Shown piece after piece: positions 1 to 10,511 of a DNA stretch of 64,000 nt. Below the pieces are notes generated by a model. The model worked only from the letters and a program-made list of their open reading frames with translations. It was not told the origin of the DNA and searched no databases. Position 1 is the stretch's first letter; every line of letters begins with the position of its first letter. The DNA comes from Salinibacterium sp. NK8237. GTDB lineage: Bacteria > Actinomycetota > Actinomycetes > Actinomycetales > Microbacteriaceae. Both the position numbers and the translations under genes were made by a program. The DNA lies in the NCBI RefSeq assembly GCF_015864955.1, contig NZ_JADYWE010000001.1, positions 1,178,001-1,242,000 of the forward strand, given 5' to 3'.

Positions 1-1832
1 GTGAGAAACACCGAATCGTATTCGAGGCCCTTCGCGGTGTGCAGCGTCATGAGCGAGACGGTTCCGCTCGAGTCATCCAGATCATCAGCCGCCGCCACGA
101 GAGACACCTCGGTGAGGAAGTCGAGCAGGGTGCCATCCGGGTTGTTCTTGCCGAACTCCTTCGTCACCGCCACAAGCTCGTCCACGTTCTCGGCGCGAGC
201 TTCATCTTGTGGATCTTGCGAGGCGCGCAGCGCCGTCAGATACCCCGAGCGCTCCAGCAGCTCCGTCAAGATATCAGCGGGCTTGGAAGTCTCCACCTTC
301 GCCATCACTTCGTCGAGCACCTCAGCCAAACCAACGATCGCTTTCGTAACCTTAGGTCCGAGGCCGAGTTCGGAGGCGTTGCGCATCGCATCGCGCAGGG
401 TCATCCCCCGGTCATTCGCCCACGCTTGCAGTGCAGCCTCCGTCGCCGGACCAATGCCCCGCTTCGGCGTGTTCATGATGCGACGCAGCGCCAGCGGATC
501 CGCCGGGTTAGCAACCGCAATCAGGTAGCCGAACGAATCCTTGATTTCCGCGCGCTCATAGAACTTGGTGCCACCGAGCACGCGGTACGGCAGGGCCGCC
601 CGAATGAAAATCTCTTCCAGCGCACGGGTCTGCGAGTTAGTGCGATAGAAAACCGCCACGTCTTTATAGGCAACGCCCTGATCGTGCAGCTTCTGAATTT
701 CATCCGCCACAAACTGGGCTTCGTCGTGGCCCGAGTAGCCGGTGAAGCCCACGATCTTGTCGCCGGCACCCACAGTCGTGAAGAGCTTCTTGTCTTTGCG
801 ATCGAAATTGTGGGAGATGACCGCGTTGGCGGCATCCAAAATCGTCTGGGTCGAGCGGTAGTTTTGCTCAAGCAGAATCACGGTCGAGTTCGGAAAGTCA
901 CGCTCGAACTCCACAATGTTGCGGATGTCGGCCCCGCGGAACGCATAAATCGACTGGTCGCTGTCGCCGACCACGGTCAGCGACGCGGCATCCGCCTCGC
1001 TGCTGGAGCCGGCAATGAGCACGCCAGGCGAGGTCTCGAACCGCTCAGGAGCCGGCGGCCGCGTCAGCTCGCGGATGAGCGAATACTGCGCGTGGTTGGT
1101 GTCCTGATATTCGTCAACAAGGATGTGCTTGAAGCGACGCTGGTAGGTGGCCGCGATCTGCGGGAAGGCCCGGAACAGGTACACGGTCTGCCCGATGAGG
1201 TCGTCGAAATCGAAGGCGTTGGCGTCGCTGAGGCCGCGAGTGTAGCGCCGGAAGACCTCAAGGAACTTCTTCTCTGTCGGGTCGCTCATGTTGGCATCCC
1301 GCGCGAAACCGTCGACGTCGGTTAGCTCATTCTTGAGCTGCGAAATACGGTTCGCGGCCTTGCTGACTGTGAGGCCGAACATGTCGGCGTCGAGCTCTTT
1401 AAGAATCCGCTTGAGCAGAGCTTTGCTGTCGGCCGAGTCATAAATCGTGAAGTTCTTGGAGAACCCAAAGGCTTCAGCTTCGCGGCGCAAAATGCGCACG
1501 CAGGCGGAGTGGAACGTGGAGATCCACATTCCCTCAGCAGTGTTACCGACAATGGCACCCACGCGCTCCCGCATTTCAGCGGCAGCCTTGTTGGTGAAGG
1601 TGATGGCGAGAATCTGGCTCGGCCAGGCTTCTCCCGAGCGCAAGAGCCCGGCAATGCGCCGCGTCAGAACGCTTGTCTTGCCCGAGCCAGCACCCGCCAC
1701 GATCAGCAGCGAAGGCCCCCGGTATTCGACAGCCTCCCGTTGACGCGGATTCAGCCCGTCGAGCAGAGGGTCGCTAATGGAATCCCCGTCGTCAGAACGG
1801 CCAGGGTCGTGAGGGTCAAGAGCAGTCGTCAT
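1..1832 (-). CDS. pcrA: UvrD/PcrA-type ATP-dependent DNA helicase (3' end outside window)
   Basis: Superfamily 1A 3'-5' DNA helicase acting in nucleotide excision repair, replication-fork clearance and removal of bound proteins from DNA. About 610 codons are present. Walker A (GAGSGKT) lies at residues 47-53, and the last readable codons encode motif V (TAKGLEYDSVFL), so motif VI and the C-terminal region are lost beyond the left edge; the family is usually about 750-830 residues. The ATG start at 1832 is preceded by GAGGGG at good spacing. The gene follows the phosphodiesterase gene by 12 bp and is probably co-transcribed with it. PcrA and UvrD cannot be told apart here, but Gram-positives usually carry PcrA. 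Confidence 0.93.
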   Translation of the reverse strand, partial: MTTALDPHDPGRSDDGDSISDPLLDGLNPRQREAVEYRGPSLLIVAGAGSGKTSVLTRRIAGLLRSGEAWPSQILAITFTNKAAAEMRERVGAIVGNTAEGMWISTFHSACVRILRREAEAFGFSKNFTIYDSADSKALLKRILKELDADMFGLTVSKAANRISQLKNELTDVDGFARDANMSDPTEKKFLEVFRRYTRGLSDANAFDFDDLIGQTVYLFRAFPQIAATYQRRFKHILVDEYQDTNHAQYSLIRELTRPPAPERFETSPGVLIAGSSSEADAASLTVVGDSDQSIYAFRGADIRNIVEFERDFPNSTVILLEQNYRSTQTILDAANAVISHNFDRKDKKLFTTVGAGDKIVGFTGYSGHDEAQFVADEIQKLHDQGVAYKDVAVFYRTNSQTRALEEIFIRAALPYRVLGGTKFYERAEIKDSFGYLIAVANPADPLALRRIMNTPKRGIGPATEAALQAWANDRGMTLRDAMRNASELGLGPKVTKAIVGLAEVLDEVMAKVETSKPADILTELLERSGYLTALRASQDPQDEARAENVDELVAVTKEFGKNNPDGTLLDFLTEVSLVAAADDLDDSSGTVSLMTLHTAKGLEYDSVFL

Positions 1833-1844
1833 GGCCCCTCGACT

Positions 1845-2846
1845 CTACCCGCGCGCGCTGACGGCGAGGTCGGGTTGGTCAGCGAAGACGCCATCGAGAC
1901 CGGAATCGATGAGCATCCGAAACTCCGCACGCCAATCTCCGTGTTGCTCGGGCTGCTTGCTCGAACGCAAGTTCTTCGGCAAGAAGCGGTTCTCAGCGCG
2001 CAGTGTCCAGCAGAAAACGAGGAGCCCGGCGGCATGGGCGCGCTTAACAAGATCGTTGGTGCCCGTGAGGTTGCCCGCCAGATCTTTCACCATCAGCATC
2101 TTCTTATCAACGCTGATTCCGTCGACTTCGCGGGCCAACTGCGCAAGACCGTCATCAGTGAGATGGTCGGCGTAGCTCCGCGCTTTCGCACCGAAGCGCG
2201 CAATCAAATCAGACGGCGCCCCACTCGCCTCAAGCAAAAACACCAACTGACCTGGAACCCCACGCTCCCGGATGCGGTGCAGCACGCTCTGCTCGAATGA
2301 TTCGATGATGAGATTGTCGGCCGTCGCCCACCCGCTCACGTCGCGAGCAAAGAGCTCATCAAGCGGCAGCCCGATCGACGCGAAATAGCTCGCATGCTTG
2401 ATCTCAGCGACGATCTTCAGCGGGCGACGCTGAGACTCCGGATGCTGGTCCACAATCTCGAGCAGGTCGCTCAAACGAAGAATGGGCGAAACATCGTTGT
2501 GGGCAGTGCTGGCCTGCCTCACCTCGGGCAGCCGCTCACGAGCGTGCAATGTGCTCAATTCGGCCCACGTGAAGTCTTCGGTAAACCAGCCTGTCATCGC
2601 GGTGCCGTCTATCGTCCTAGACGTGCGCCGGTCAGCAAACTCGGGATGATCGGCCACGTCCGTCGTGCCGGAAATCTCGTTCTCGTGGCGCAACACCAGC
2701 ACGCCATCGCGGGTTGCCACAATGTCGGGTTCGACAGCATCCGCCCCCAGCGTGAACGCGAGTTCGTAGGCGGCTCGAGTGTGCTCTGGACGGTATCCGC
2801 TTGCCCCGCGGTGCCCGATCACAAGCGGGCGAATGGTGGTGCTCAT
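1845..2846 (-). CDS. Glycerophosphodiester phosphodiesterase family protein
   Basis: Predicted cytosolic GDPD (UgpQ/GlpQ-like), hydrolysing glycerophosphodiesters from phospholipid turnover to glycerol-3-phosphate and an alcohol. The TIM-barrel hallmark is at the N-terminus: GHRGASGYRPEHT with catalytic His12-Arg13, acidic metal ligands in VEPDI (Glu39, Asp41) and the second catalytic His54 in LRHENEI. The length (333 residues) is normal and there is no signal peptide. I start at the ATG giving MSTTIRPLV; a longer frame to 2885 lacks family similarity. It is just upstream of pcrA. Its product could feed GlpD, encoded further along on the same strand at 7534, but that link is an inference. Confidence 0.9.
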   Translation of the reverse strand: MSTTIRPLVIGHRGASGYRPEHTRAAYELAFTLGADAVEPDIVATRDGVLVLRHENEISGTTDVADHPEFADRRTSRTIDGTAMTGWFTEDFTWAELSTLHARERLPEVRQASTAHNDVSPILRLSDLLEIVDQHPESQRRPLKIVAEIKHASYFASIGLPLDELFARDVSGWATADNLIIESFEQSVLHRIRERGVPGQLVFLLEASGAPSDLIARFGAKARSYADHLTDDGLAQLAREVDGISVDKKMLMVKDLAGNLTGTNDLVKRAHAAGLLVFCWTLRAENRFLPKNLRSSKQPEQHGDWRAEFRMLIDSGLDGVFADQPDLAVSARG

Positions 2847-2891
2847 TGGGTCAAGAATATGCGGTACGCGGTCAACCGCTAACATTTAGTT

Positions 2892-3212
2892 ATGCCCGAA
2901 TGTTCGTCATGCGCTGCAGCAGTGCAACCGGAGTGGAAATTCTGCATTTATTGCGGAGAACCCACGTCTGCTGATGCTGCGCGCCCGGCCCCGCTGGCAG
3001 CAAAACGAACCAACCCGCTCGCGATTCTCGCGCTCATCTTGGCTGCGATTGGCGGGCCTCCCGCACTCATCTTTGGCCATCTTGCGCTTCGACAGATCAA
3101 AGAGACCGGCGAGCGTGGCAAGGCCATGGCAATCGTTGCCACAGCGCTGGGTTATGTGTGGTTAGTCGTGTGGGCAATTCTGTTGTACTCGCTGCTCACC
3201 AATGGTCGCTAA
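2892..3212 (+). CDS. Zinc-ribbon plus DUF4190 small membrane protein
   Basis: A 106-residue protein with an N-terminal zinc-ribbon knuckle (C4-x2-C7 and C18-x2-C21), a short Ala/Pro linker, and a DUF4190-type module of two transmembrane segments containing GHLALRQIKETGERG. Function is unknown; such proteins sit in the membrane with a cytosolic metal-binding head. It diverges from the GDPD gene with 45 bp between starts. There is no Shine-Dalgarno; a TAACAT hexamer ends 6 bases before the ATG, which would suit a leaderless transcript, though no good -35 is visible. Two more DUF4190 proteins are encoded at 26063 and 27071. It overlaps the next gene by 11 bp. Confidence 0.8.
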   Translation: MPECSSCAAAVQPEWKFCIYCGEPTSADAARPAPLAAKRTNPLAILALILAAIGGPPALIFGHLALRQIKETGERGKAMAIVATALGYVWLVVWAILLYSLLTNGR

Positions 3213-3711
3213 GCCGCCAACGCTGAGACACTTCCGGGAACCAGCCCGGCGCCTTCCTCTGCGATGGGGCAACTACGCTGACCGCTACTACACAGGCTTG
3301 GTGCTCATCATCGCGGGCGCAATGCACCTGCAGGGAGCCAACAACTACACGCTCATCATCTTGCTCATCGGCACCACATCGACGGTCGTCGGGTACTCGA
3401 TCATTCCTGCGAAAGGGTGGCGACGGATGATCGTGGCCCTGCCAGCGGTCACCCAAATCTGGCTCATGCTCACCGGCCCGATGTCGATGTGGACCCTCGT
3501 GATCCCGCTGCTGTGCTGGCTGATCGTGCGACACCGACCGCTCATCTCGTATCTCGCGCTTGCCCTCCCGATTGCCAACGGCGTCATCCTGCCGCGGTTC
3601 TATCAGGAGTACTCGGCGATGCCTCAGGCCCTCGCCATTTCTTTCGTCGTGCTGGTGGCGGCAGCCTGGCTTGCTCGGCTGATCGCTGTCAGCGCAGCCG
3701 CCCGACGCTAA
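3202..3711 (+). CDS. Hypothetical integral membrane protein
   Basis: A 169-residue protein I do not recognise. A basic, soluble N-terminus of about 30 residues is followed by four to five hydrophobic segments (GLVLIIAGAMHL, LIILLIGTTSTVVGYSII, MIVALPAVTQIWLML, WTLVIPLLCWLIV, ALAISFVVLVAAAWL) separated by short basic loops, including RHRP. It overlaps the upstream zinc-ribbon/DUF4190 gene by 11 bp on the same strand, so the two are probably co-transcribed and translationally coupled. No catalytic or binding motif is visible. It looks like an actinobacterial family-specific membrane protein of unknown role. Confidence 0.7.
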   Translation: MVAKPPTLRHFREPARRLPLRWGNYADRYYTGLVLIIAGAMHLQGANNYTLIILLIGTTSTVVGYSIIPAKGWRRMIVALPAVTQIWLMLTGPMSMWTLVIPLLCWLIVRHRPLISYLALALPIANGVILPRFYQEYSAMPQALAISFVVLVAAAWLARLIAVSAAARR

Positions 3712-3790
3712 ATCGCGGCATTTCTCAGCGAACTCCGGTAGTTTTGGGGGTGCGTCACAAACGTGTGACACCACACCAACCAGAGGAATC

Positions 3791-4594
3791 ATGGCACTCA
3801 ATAACCCCGCTTTCTCCCGCGATGCTGCATTCAGCTCGCGCGGCGGAATCGCCGTCGCGAACCAGGTCTCCAACCAGCAGCTCAACGACATGTACAACCA
3901 GGAGTCGGCTCCCGCCTCCGGTGACGTCATGACCGTTGAAGACACCATTGCCAAGACCGTAGGGGCCTTCGCGCTTCTGCTCGTCGGCGCCGCCATCGGC
4001 TGGATTGCCGACATGCCACTGTTGTGGATGGGCGCTGGTCTCGTGGGCTTCGTACTCGCCCTCGTCAACATCTTCAAGAAGCAGCCCTCCGGCGCCCTCG
4101 TCCTTGCCTACTCGGCGGTCGAAGGTGTGTTCGTTGGTGGCATCTCGCGTTTCTACGAGAACGCCTATAGCGGAGTCGTCACCCAGGCCGTCATTGCGAC
4201 GATCGTCGTTGTCGGCGTCACGCTCGCACTCTTCGCGAGCGGCAAGATTCGTGCATCCAAGAAAGCCACCAAGGTCTTCCTCATCGCGATGGTCGGTTAC
4301 ATGGTCTTCGCGCTCGTGAACATGGTCATGATGCTCACCGGAGCGACCGACGACGCCTTCGGCCTCCGCAGCGCGGAAATCCCCATCCTCGGTATTCCGT
4401 TCGGTGCCGTTCTCGGTGTGCTCGTCGTCATCATGGCGGCGTACTCGCTCGTGCTCGACTTCGACTTCATCCAGAAGGGTGCCGCCAACGGCGCACCCCG
4501 CGCCTTCGGTTGGAAGGGCACCTTCGGCATCATGATCACCGTCGTGTGGCTGTACCTCGAGCTGCTGCGCTTCTTCGCGATCCTTCGCGACTAG
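3791..4594 (+). CDS. Bax inhibitor-1/YccA family membrane protein
   Basis: A 267-residue BI-1 family (TMBIM) protein. After about 65 polar residues come seven closely packed hydrophobic segments. The family signatures are the early YSAVEGVFVGGISRFYE segment (the family's YA..EG..LG..) and the C-terminal SLVLDFDFIQKG stretch with conserved Asp residues, which in the homologue BsYetJ form the di-aspartyl pH sensor of a calcium leak. Role here: membrane ion homeostasis or stress tolerance, inferred from the family. The start is supported by AGAGGA just upstream. The gene ends just before a strong bidirectional terminator facing guaA. Confidence 0.9.
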   Translation: MALNNPAFSRDAAFSSRGGIAVANQVSNQQLNDMYNQESAPASGDVMTVEDTIAKTVGAFALLLVGAAIGWIADMPLLWMGAGLVGFVLALVNIFKKQPSGALVLAYSAVEGVFVGGISRFYENAYSGVVTQAVIATIVVVGVTLALFASGKIRASKKATKVFLIAMVGYMVFALVNMVMMLTGATDDAFGLRSAEIPILGIPFGAVLGVLVVIMAAYSLVLDFDFIQKGAANGAPRAFGWKGTFGIMITVVWLYLELLRFFAILRD

Positions 4595-4608
4595 CGCCAC
4601 CGTCTCGC

Positions 4609-4663
4609 AACGACAAAGCCCCCGTCACTTCGGCATTAGCCGGGTGACGGGGGCTTTGTCGTT
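4609..4663. terminator. Strong bidirectional intrinsic terminator
   Basis: A perfect 20-bp stem: AACGACAAAGCCCCCGTCAC at 4609-4628 pairs with 4644-4663 around a 15-base loop. It sits between the convergent Bax inhibitor-1 gene and guaA. The A/T-rich stem ends give short T runs on either strand, so it probably stops transcription from both sides. Confidence 0.9.
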
Positions 4664-4669
4664 AAAGCG

Positions 4670-6261
<1,592 letters not shown>

Positions 6262-6265
<4 letters not shown>

Positions 6266-6720
6266 GCAGTTGCCTTTGCGGAGTCAGCGCCGGCCGCTTT
6301 CGCAGCAGCAGCGGATTCGAGTTGTGCGATCTTCGCCTCAACGAGGCGCGGCACCTGACGTTCGAGGAAGAACGACAGAAAAGGGATGACGCCACCGAGG
6401 GCGATGTAAAGGAAGCGCAAGAAGGAGTAGCGCGTCAGGCGCCAGAGGATGAAGTCTGCAGCAACGTAGAAGACGTAGAGCCAACCGTGGACGATGAGGA
6501 TGATCGTCGACACGTTGATGCCCTGCACGAGTTCTTTCGGTGTGAGCGTCAAGAAAGCGGAGGGACCGTTCAGCTCGATGTCGCCGCCCAGTCCGTAGCG
6601 GAACACCATCATGAGGCACAGCACAAGCAGGAAGGTGCCGGTGATGATCGACGACACCTTGTAGAACGAAAGAGTGCGACGAATGCTGGGAATATCTGAA
6701 AGCCGAGGACCAAGAGCCAT
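6262..6720 (-). CDS. DUF3817 domain membrane protein
   Basis: A 152-residue membrane protein of the actinobacterial DUF3817 family (function unknown). Three hydrophobic segments are visible ([58 protein letters not shown]), then a coiled and Ala-rich cytosolic tail. The [13 protein letters not shown] stretch with its conserved His is characteristic of the family. It lies 4 bp after the SURF1 gene and overlaps guaA by 4 bp, a conserved actinobacterial neighbourhood. A role linked to cytochrome oxidase assembly or membrane energetics is only guilt by association. Confidence 0.85.
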
Positions 6721-6724
6721 AGCT

Positions 6725-7537
6725 CTAGTCTACGGCCGTGTCAGTGGTGAGAGCTTCGCGCTCCTCTTCCCAGACATCCCGCACGAGGCGGAACCAGAGG
6801 AAAACTGCGAACCCGGCAAACACAACCCATTCCACGGCGTAAAACACGTTGAGCAAGTTGAGGGAAATCTCCGTCGACGGGGGCGGAGCGTCAATCGCGA
6901 TCAAGCCAGCCGGGGGTTCGAAACTGACGACGTAGCCGCCGTAGGTTCCCGCCGGAACTTCTGCCCAGAGGTTCACGAGTTCGGAAACCGCCAGAGCGCT
7001 GCGCTCGCCCTCTTCGAAGTCCGACTGCTGCGGTGACTCGGTCGGCAGCAGCCGTCCGGTCAGCGTCACCGGGCCCGTCATCGTGTCCAAATCTGCGATA
7101 GCGGATGCCGCAGCATCCGCCGACTCGGCCCAGCCCAACGCGATGGCGATACTCGCACCACTCGGTTCAACTCCATGAGCGACGACCCAGTAGCCCATGC
7201 CTTCGCTGTCGTTGCTGCGGTCGGAGAGGATGACGTAGTCGCCCGCAATCAGCTCTGCCGTGAGCGAGACCGTTTGCCCCGTCGTGAGGTATGACAGCGG
7301 CTCTTGAGCAGTAGCCACCGAATCGAGTTCGACTGCTGTTTCGCTTTGCTGCTCGGTGATTTCGCCACCCTCGAGGCTGCGGCTGAGTTGCCACTGGCCA
7401 AGCGCCGCGAAGCTGGCGGCGATAGCGAGAGCCAAGACGAGGGCACCGATCCAGCGCGGGCGTCGAGCGATTTCCCACATAGTCGCCGGCTCAGTGTCGG
7501 GGACCGACTTACTTAAAGGGGAATTGCTCGTACTCAC
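6725..7537 (-). CDS. SURF1 family cytochrome oxidase assembly protein
   Basis: A 270-residue protein with the SURF1 layout: an N-terminal transmembrane segment (WIGALVLALAIAASFAALGQWQLSR, in which GQWQLSR is the family's G.WQ..R signature), an extracytoplasmic domain of about 170 residues, and a C-terminal transmembrane segment (AVEWVVFAGFAVFLWF). SURF1/Shy1 proteins help insert haem a into cytochrome c oxidase subunit I. The gene overlaps glpD by 4 bp (ATGA) and DUF3817 by proximity, implying translational coupling. Pairing with glpD could link respiratory-chain assembly with quinone-dependent glycerol-3-phosphate oxidation. Confidence 0.88.
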   Translation of the reverse strand: MSTSNSPLSKSVPDTEPATMWEIARRPRWIGALVLALAIAASFAALGQWQLSRSLEGGEITEQQSETAVELDSVATAQEPLSYLTTGQTVSLTAELIAGDYVILSDRSNDSEGMGYWVVAHGVEPSGASIAIALGWAESADAAASAIADLDTMTGPVTLTGRLLPTESPQQSDFEEGERSALAVSELVNLWAEVPAGTYGGYVVSFEPPAGLIAIDAPPPSTEISLNLLNVFYAVEWVVFAGFAVFLWFRLVRDVWEEEREALTTDTAVD

Positions 7538-9261
7538 TCGCTAACGATATCTGGTGCCGCGAGGCGAACCCTGTCAGCCGACTCGTCGTCAGGCTGCTTC
7601 TGGCTGGCGCGTTCTGCTTCGACTCGCTCTAGATAACGCTCGACTTCAGTGGCCGTTCGGGCGTCATCCCAGCCAAGCACACTGGCCATGAGCCCCGCCG
7701 CGACCGGAGCAGCGGACACTCCGCGGTCCCATGCCTCAATCGATATGCGAGTGCGTCGCGCCAAAACATCGTCGAGATGCAGCGCCCCTTCGGCGCTAGT
7801 GGCGTAGACAACCTCTGCCACGATGTAGTCGTCCGCGCCGGGAAGTGCTTCGGCCAGGCTCGGCGTCTCGCGCACGAGCTCGAGCACCTCGGTGGCGAGA
7901 ACTCCGTAACGGTTGAGCAGGTGCTCGACCCGCGACTTGTGCACCCCGTAAACGCGCGCGAGGGCGGCACGCTTGTTCCACGCGGCTCGGTAGCCCTCTG
8001 CTCCGAGTAATGCGACGTCTTCGGTAATACTGGGCGAGATCTTGCCATCGAGCGCGGCGACGGCGGCATCCACGGCATCCTTCGCCATGATGCGATAGGT
8101 CGTCCACTTGCCGCCCGCGACGACCACAAGACCGGGAACGCTGTGCGTGACGATGTGCTCACGGCTGAGCTTCGACGTGAGATCTGACTCGCCCGCCAGC
8201 AGCGGCCGAAGGCCCGCGTAGACACCCTCGACGTCGTCGCGGGTCAGGGGAACAGCCAGCACTTTGTTGACGTGGGCCAGCAGATAGTCGATATCGGCTG
8301 CGGTGGCTGCGGGATGAGCTTTGTCGAGATCCCAATCGGTATCCGTAGTTCCAATGAGCCAATGACGACCCCACGGAATCACAAACAACACGCTCTTCTC
8401 GGTGCGCAGCAGCAATCCGAGCTTCGACTGGAAGCGATCACGCGGCACCACAAGGTGCACGCCCTTGGACGCTCGCACCTTGAACTGACCACGAGTGCCG
8501 ACCATCGACTGAGTGTCGTCGGTCCAGACACCGGTCGCGTTGACAACCTGCTTGGCACGAATCTCGAATTTCTCGCCGGTTTCAAGATCGTGAGCGATCA
8601 CGCCGACGACTCGCTCGCCAACCTTGACGAAGTCCTCGACTCGAACTCGGTTGGCCACGTGAGCACCGTAATAGCTCGCGGTGCGCGCAAGAGTAGAAAC
8701 ATAGCGAGCATCGTCAACTTGAGCGTCGTAGTAGGTGAGGCCACCGCGGAAGGCATCGCCTCGCAAACTCGGTGCCGCCCGCAGCATCTGACCACGCGTC
8801 AAGTGGCGGTGATGAGGCACTCCTGGCGGTCGACCGCCGGTATAACTAAGAAGGTCATAGAGCAACATTCCCGCACCGATATATAGGCGCTCAAAGACCG
8901 GCTTGGTTACGGGGTAGAGAAAGCGCACGGGCTTCACGAGATGAGGAGCAAGCCGCTGCAAGAGCAGGCCGCGTTCCTTGAGTGCCTCGCGCACGAGTCG
9001 GAAATCGAGCTGTTCCAGATAGCGGATGCCGCCATGCACGAGCTTCGAGGACCGGCTCGATGTGCCCGAAGCCCAGTCTCGCGCCTCAAGCATGCCGACG
9101 TTGAGGCCGCGCGTCACGGCATCCAAGGCGCTTCCGGTGCCGACGATGCCGCCACCGATCACCAAGATATCGAGCTCGGTGTCGCGTAAGGCGGCAATCG
9201 CAGCCGCACGATTTTCAGCACTCAGCGGTGCTATCGGTTCACTCGATCGGGGCTTGACCAT
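7534..9261 (-). CDS. glpD: Glycerol-3-phosphate dehydrogenase, FAD-dependent
   Basis: Membrane-associated flavoprotein oxidising sn-glycerol-3-phosphate to dihydroxyacetone phosphate and passing electrons to quinone. 575 residues. The N-terminal Rossmann dinucleotide motif (VIGGGIVGTGSALDA) is followed by the GlpD signatures SSRSSKLVHGGIRYLE and later GTTDTDWD; the C-terminal DAO_C helical domain is complete. The TTTTCC-preceded ATG at 9261 follows a GGAGG (seen as CCTCC on the + strand at 9267-9271). It starts 40 bp after the guaB3 stop and overlaps SURF1 by 4 bp. No glpF or glpK is nearby; the GDPD at 1845 could supply substrate. Confidence 0.95.
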   Translation of the reverse strand: MVKPRSSEPIAPLSAENRAAAIAALRDTELDILVIGGGIVGTGSALDAVTRGLNVGMLEARDWASGTSSRSSKLVHGGIRYLEQLDFRLVREALKERGLLLQRLAPHLVKPVRFLYPVTKPVFERLYIGAGMLLYDLLSYTGGRPPGVPHHRHLTRGQMLRAAPSLRGDAFRGGLTYYDAQVDDARYVSTLARTASYYGAHVANRVRVEDFVKVGERVVGVIAHDLETGEKFEIRAKQVVNATGVWTDDTQSMVGTRGQFKVRASKGVHLVVPRDRFQSKLGLLLRTEKSVLFVIPWGRHWLIGTTDTDWDLDKAHPAATAADIDYLLAHVNKVLAVPLTRDDVEGVYAGLRPLLAGESDLTSKLSREHIVTHSVPGLVVVAGGKWTTYRIMAKDAVDAAVAALDGKISPSITEDVALLGAEGYRAAWNKRAALARVYGVHKSRVEHLLNRYGVLATEVLELVRETPSLAEALPGADDYIVAEVVYATSAEGALHLDDVLARRTRISIEAWDRGVSAAPVAAGLMASVLGWDDARTATEVERYLERVEAERASQKQPDDESADRVRLAAPDIVSE

Positions 9262-9301
9262 TGTTTTCCTCCAGCGCCTTATGACGTCAGTGTCGGTTTA
9301 G

Positions 9302-10423
9302 TTACAGCGGGTTGTAGGGGGCTACGACCACATCGACCCGTTGGAATTCCTTGAGGTCGGAGTAGCCGGTGGTGGCCATCGAGCGACGCAGCGCACCGAT
9401 GAGGTTCGACTGGCCGTTGGGGTGTGACGATGGTCCGTTGAGAATCTCGGCGAGTGGCGCGAGTTGGCCGACCTCAACGCGGTTTCCGCGAGGAAGCTCG
9501 GAGTGGTGCGCTTCTTGACCCCAGTGGTAACCACCACCGGGCGCTTCGGTGGCGCGAGCGAGAGCGGTGCCCAGCATGACGGCATCCGCACCAACAGAGA
9601 TTGCTTTGACGATGTCGCCACTGGTGCCTAGGCCACCATCGGCGATCACGTGCACGTAGCGGCCGCCCGACTCGTCCATGTAGTCGCGGCGAGCGCCGGC
9701 AACATCGGCAACAGCCGTTGCCATGGGAGCGTGGATGCCGAGGGCAGTGCGCGTGGTGCTGGAGGCTCCGCCCCCGAATCCCACGAGTACGCCAGCGGCG
9801 CCGGTGCGCATGAGGTGCAGAGCCGCGGTGTAGGTTGCGGCGCCTCCCACGATCACGGGAACGTCGAGTTCATAGATGAACTCCTTGAGGTTGAGCGGCT
9901 CAGTCGTCTTGGAGACGTGCTCGGCACTCACGGTCGTGCCACGGATGACGAACAGGTCGACTCCGGCATCAACCACCGTTTGGTACAGCTCTTGAGTGCG
10001 CTGCGGGCTCAGGGCGCCGGCAACGGGCACTCCGGCTTCCCGGATTTCCGCGAGACGCTGCGTGACGAGTTCGGGCTTGATCGGCTCGGCGTACAGCTGT
10101 TGCATGCGCGCGGTCGCCTGGTCGGCGGGCAGCGAACGGATTTCTTCGAGAACGGGTTCGGGGTTTTCGTAGCGAGTCCAGAGACCTTCGAGGTCGAGAA
10201 CACCGAGGCCGCCGAGCTTTCCCATCGCGATCGCGGTCGCCGGCGACACCACGGAGTCCATGGGGGCTGCGATCACGGGGATGTCGAACGTGTAGGCGTC
10301 AATCGTCCAGCTCACCGACACATCACGAGGGTCACGCGTACGGCGCGACGGCACGATAGCGATGTCATCAAAGGAGTAGACGCGGCGAGCGCGCTTGGCG
10401 CGGCCAATCTCGAAATCATTCAC
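9302..10423 (-). CDS. GuaB3 family IMP dehydrogenase-related protein
   Basis: A 373-residue IMPDH/GMPR-fold TIM barrel without CBS domains, matching actinobacterial GuaB3. The N-terminal SFDDIAIVPSRRTRDP corresponds to the IMPDH YDDV.L.P segment, and GGRYVHVIADGGLGTSGD to its phosphate-binding loop. The catalytic loop reads GGASSTTRTALGI, where true IMPDH/GMPR has GPGSICTTR: the nucleophilic Cys is absent. The reaction is therefore uncertain; cyanobacterial GuaB3 has been reported as a GMP reductase, but that enzyme keeps the cysteine, to my knowledge. It heads a same-strand run towards guaA. Confidence 0.88.
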   Translation of the reverse strand: MNDFEIGRAKRARRVYSFDDIAIVPSRRTRDPRDVSVSWTIDAYTFDIPVIAAPMDSVVSPATAIAMGKLGGLGVLDLEGLWTRYENPEPVLEEIRSLPADQATARMQQLYAEPIKPELVTQRLAEIREAGVPVAGALSPQRTQELYQTVVDAGVDLFVIRGTTVSAEHVSKTTEPLNLKEFIYELDVPVIVGGAATYTAALHLMRTGAAGVLVGFGGGASSTTRTALGIHAPMATAVADVAGARRDYMDESGGRYVHVIADGGLGTSGDIVKAISVGADAVMLGTALARATEAPGGGYHWGQEAHHSELPRGNRVEVGQLAPLAEILNGPSSHPNGQSNLIGALRRSMATTGYSDLKEFQRVDVVVAPYNPL

Positions 10424-10511
10424 CTGTCAAGACTACCCGGCCAGCGATTGTGAGACACCGTTGCTGCGGGGAGCCGCCCATTTAGTGGAACAGCGGCTGG
10501 TAAGCGCACGG

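Noticed and set aside
39..1325. 428-codon open frame on the plus strand
   Set aside because: Antisense to the helicase gene; the sequence has no recognisable domain and is Arg/His/Gln-rich, as expected from a shadow frame in G+C-rich DNA.
3775..3788. TCACA-N4-TGTGA dyad upstream of the Bax inhibitor-1 gene
   Set aside because: Half-sites are in the reverse arrangement to a CRP site (TGTGA-N6-TCACA), and the spacing is wrong; too short to call.
3196..4600. Long minus-strand frames opposite the membrane protein and Bax inhibitor-1 genes
   Set aside because: Low-complexity Asp/Glu/His sequence without family features; the plus-strand proteins are clearly real.
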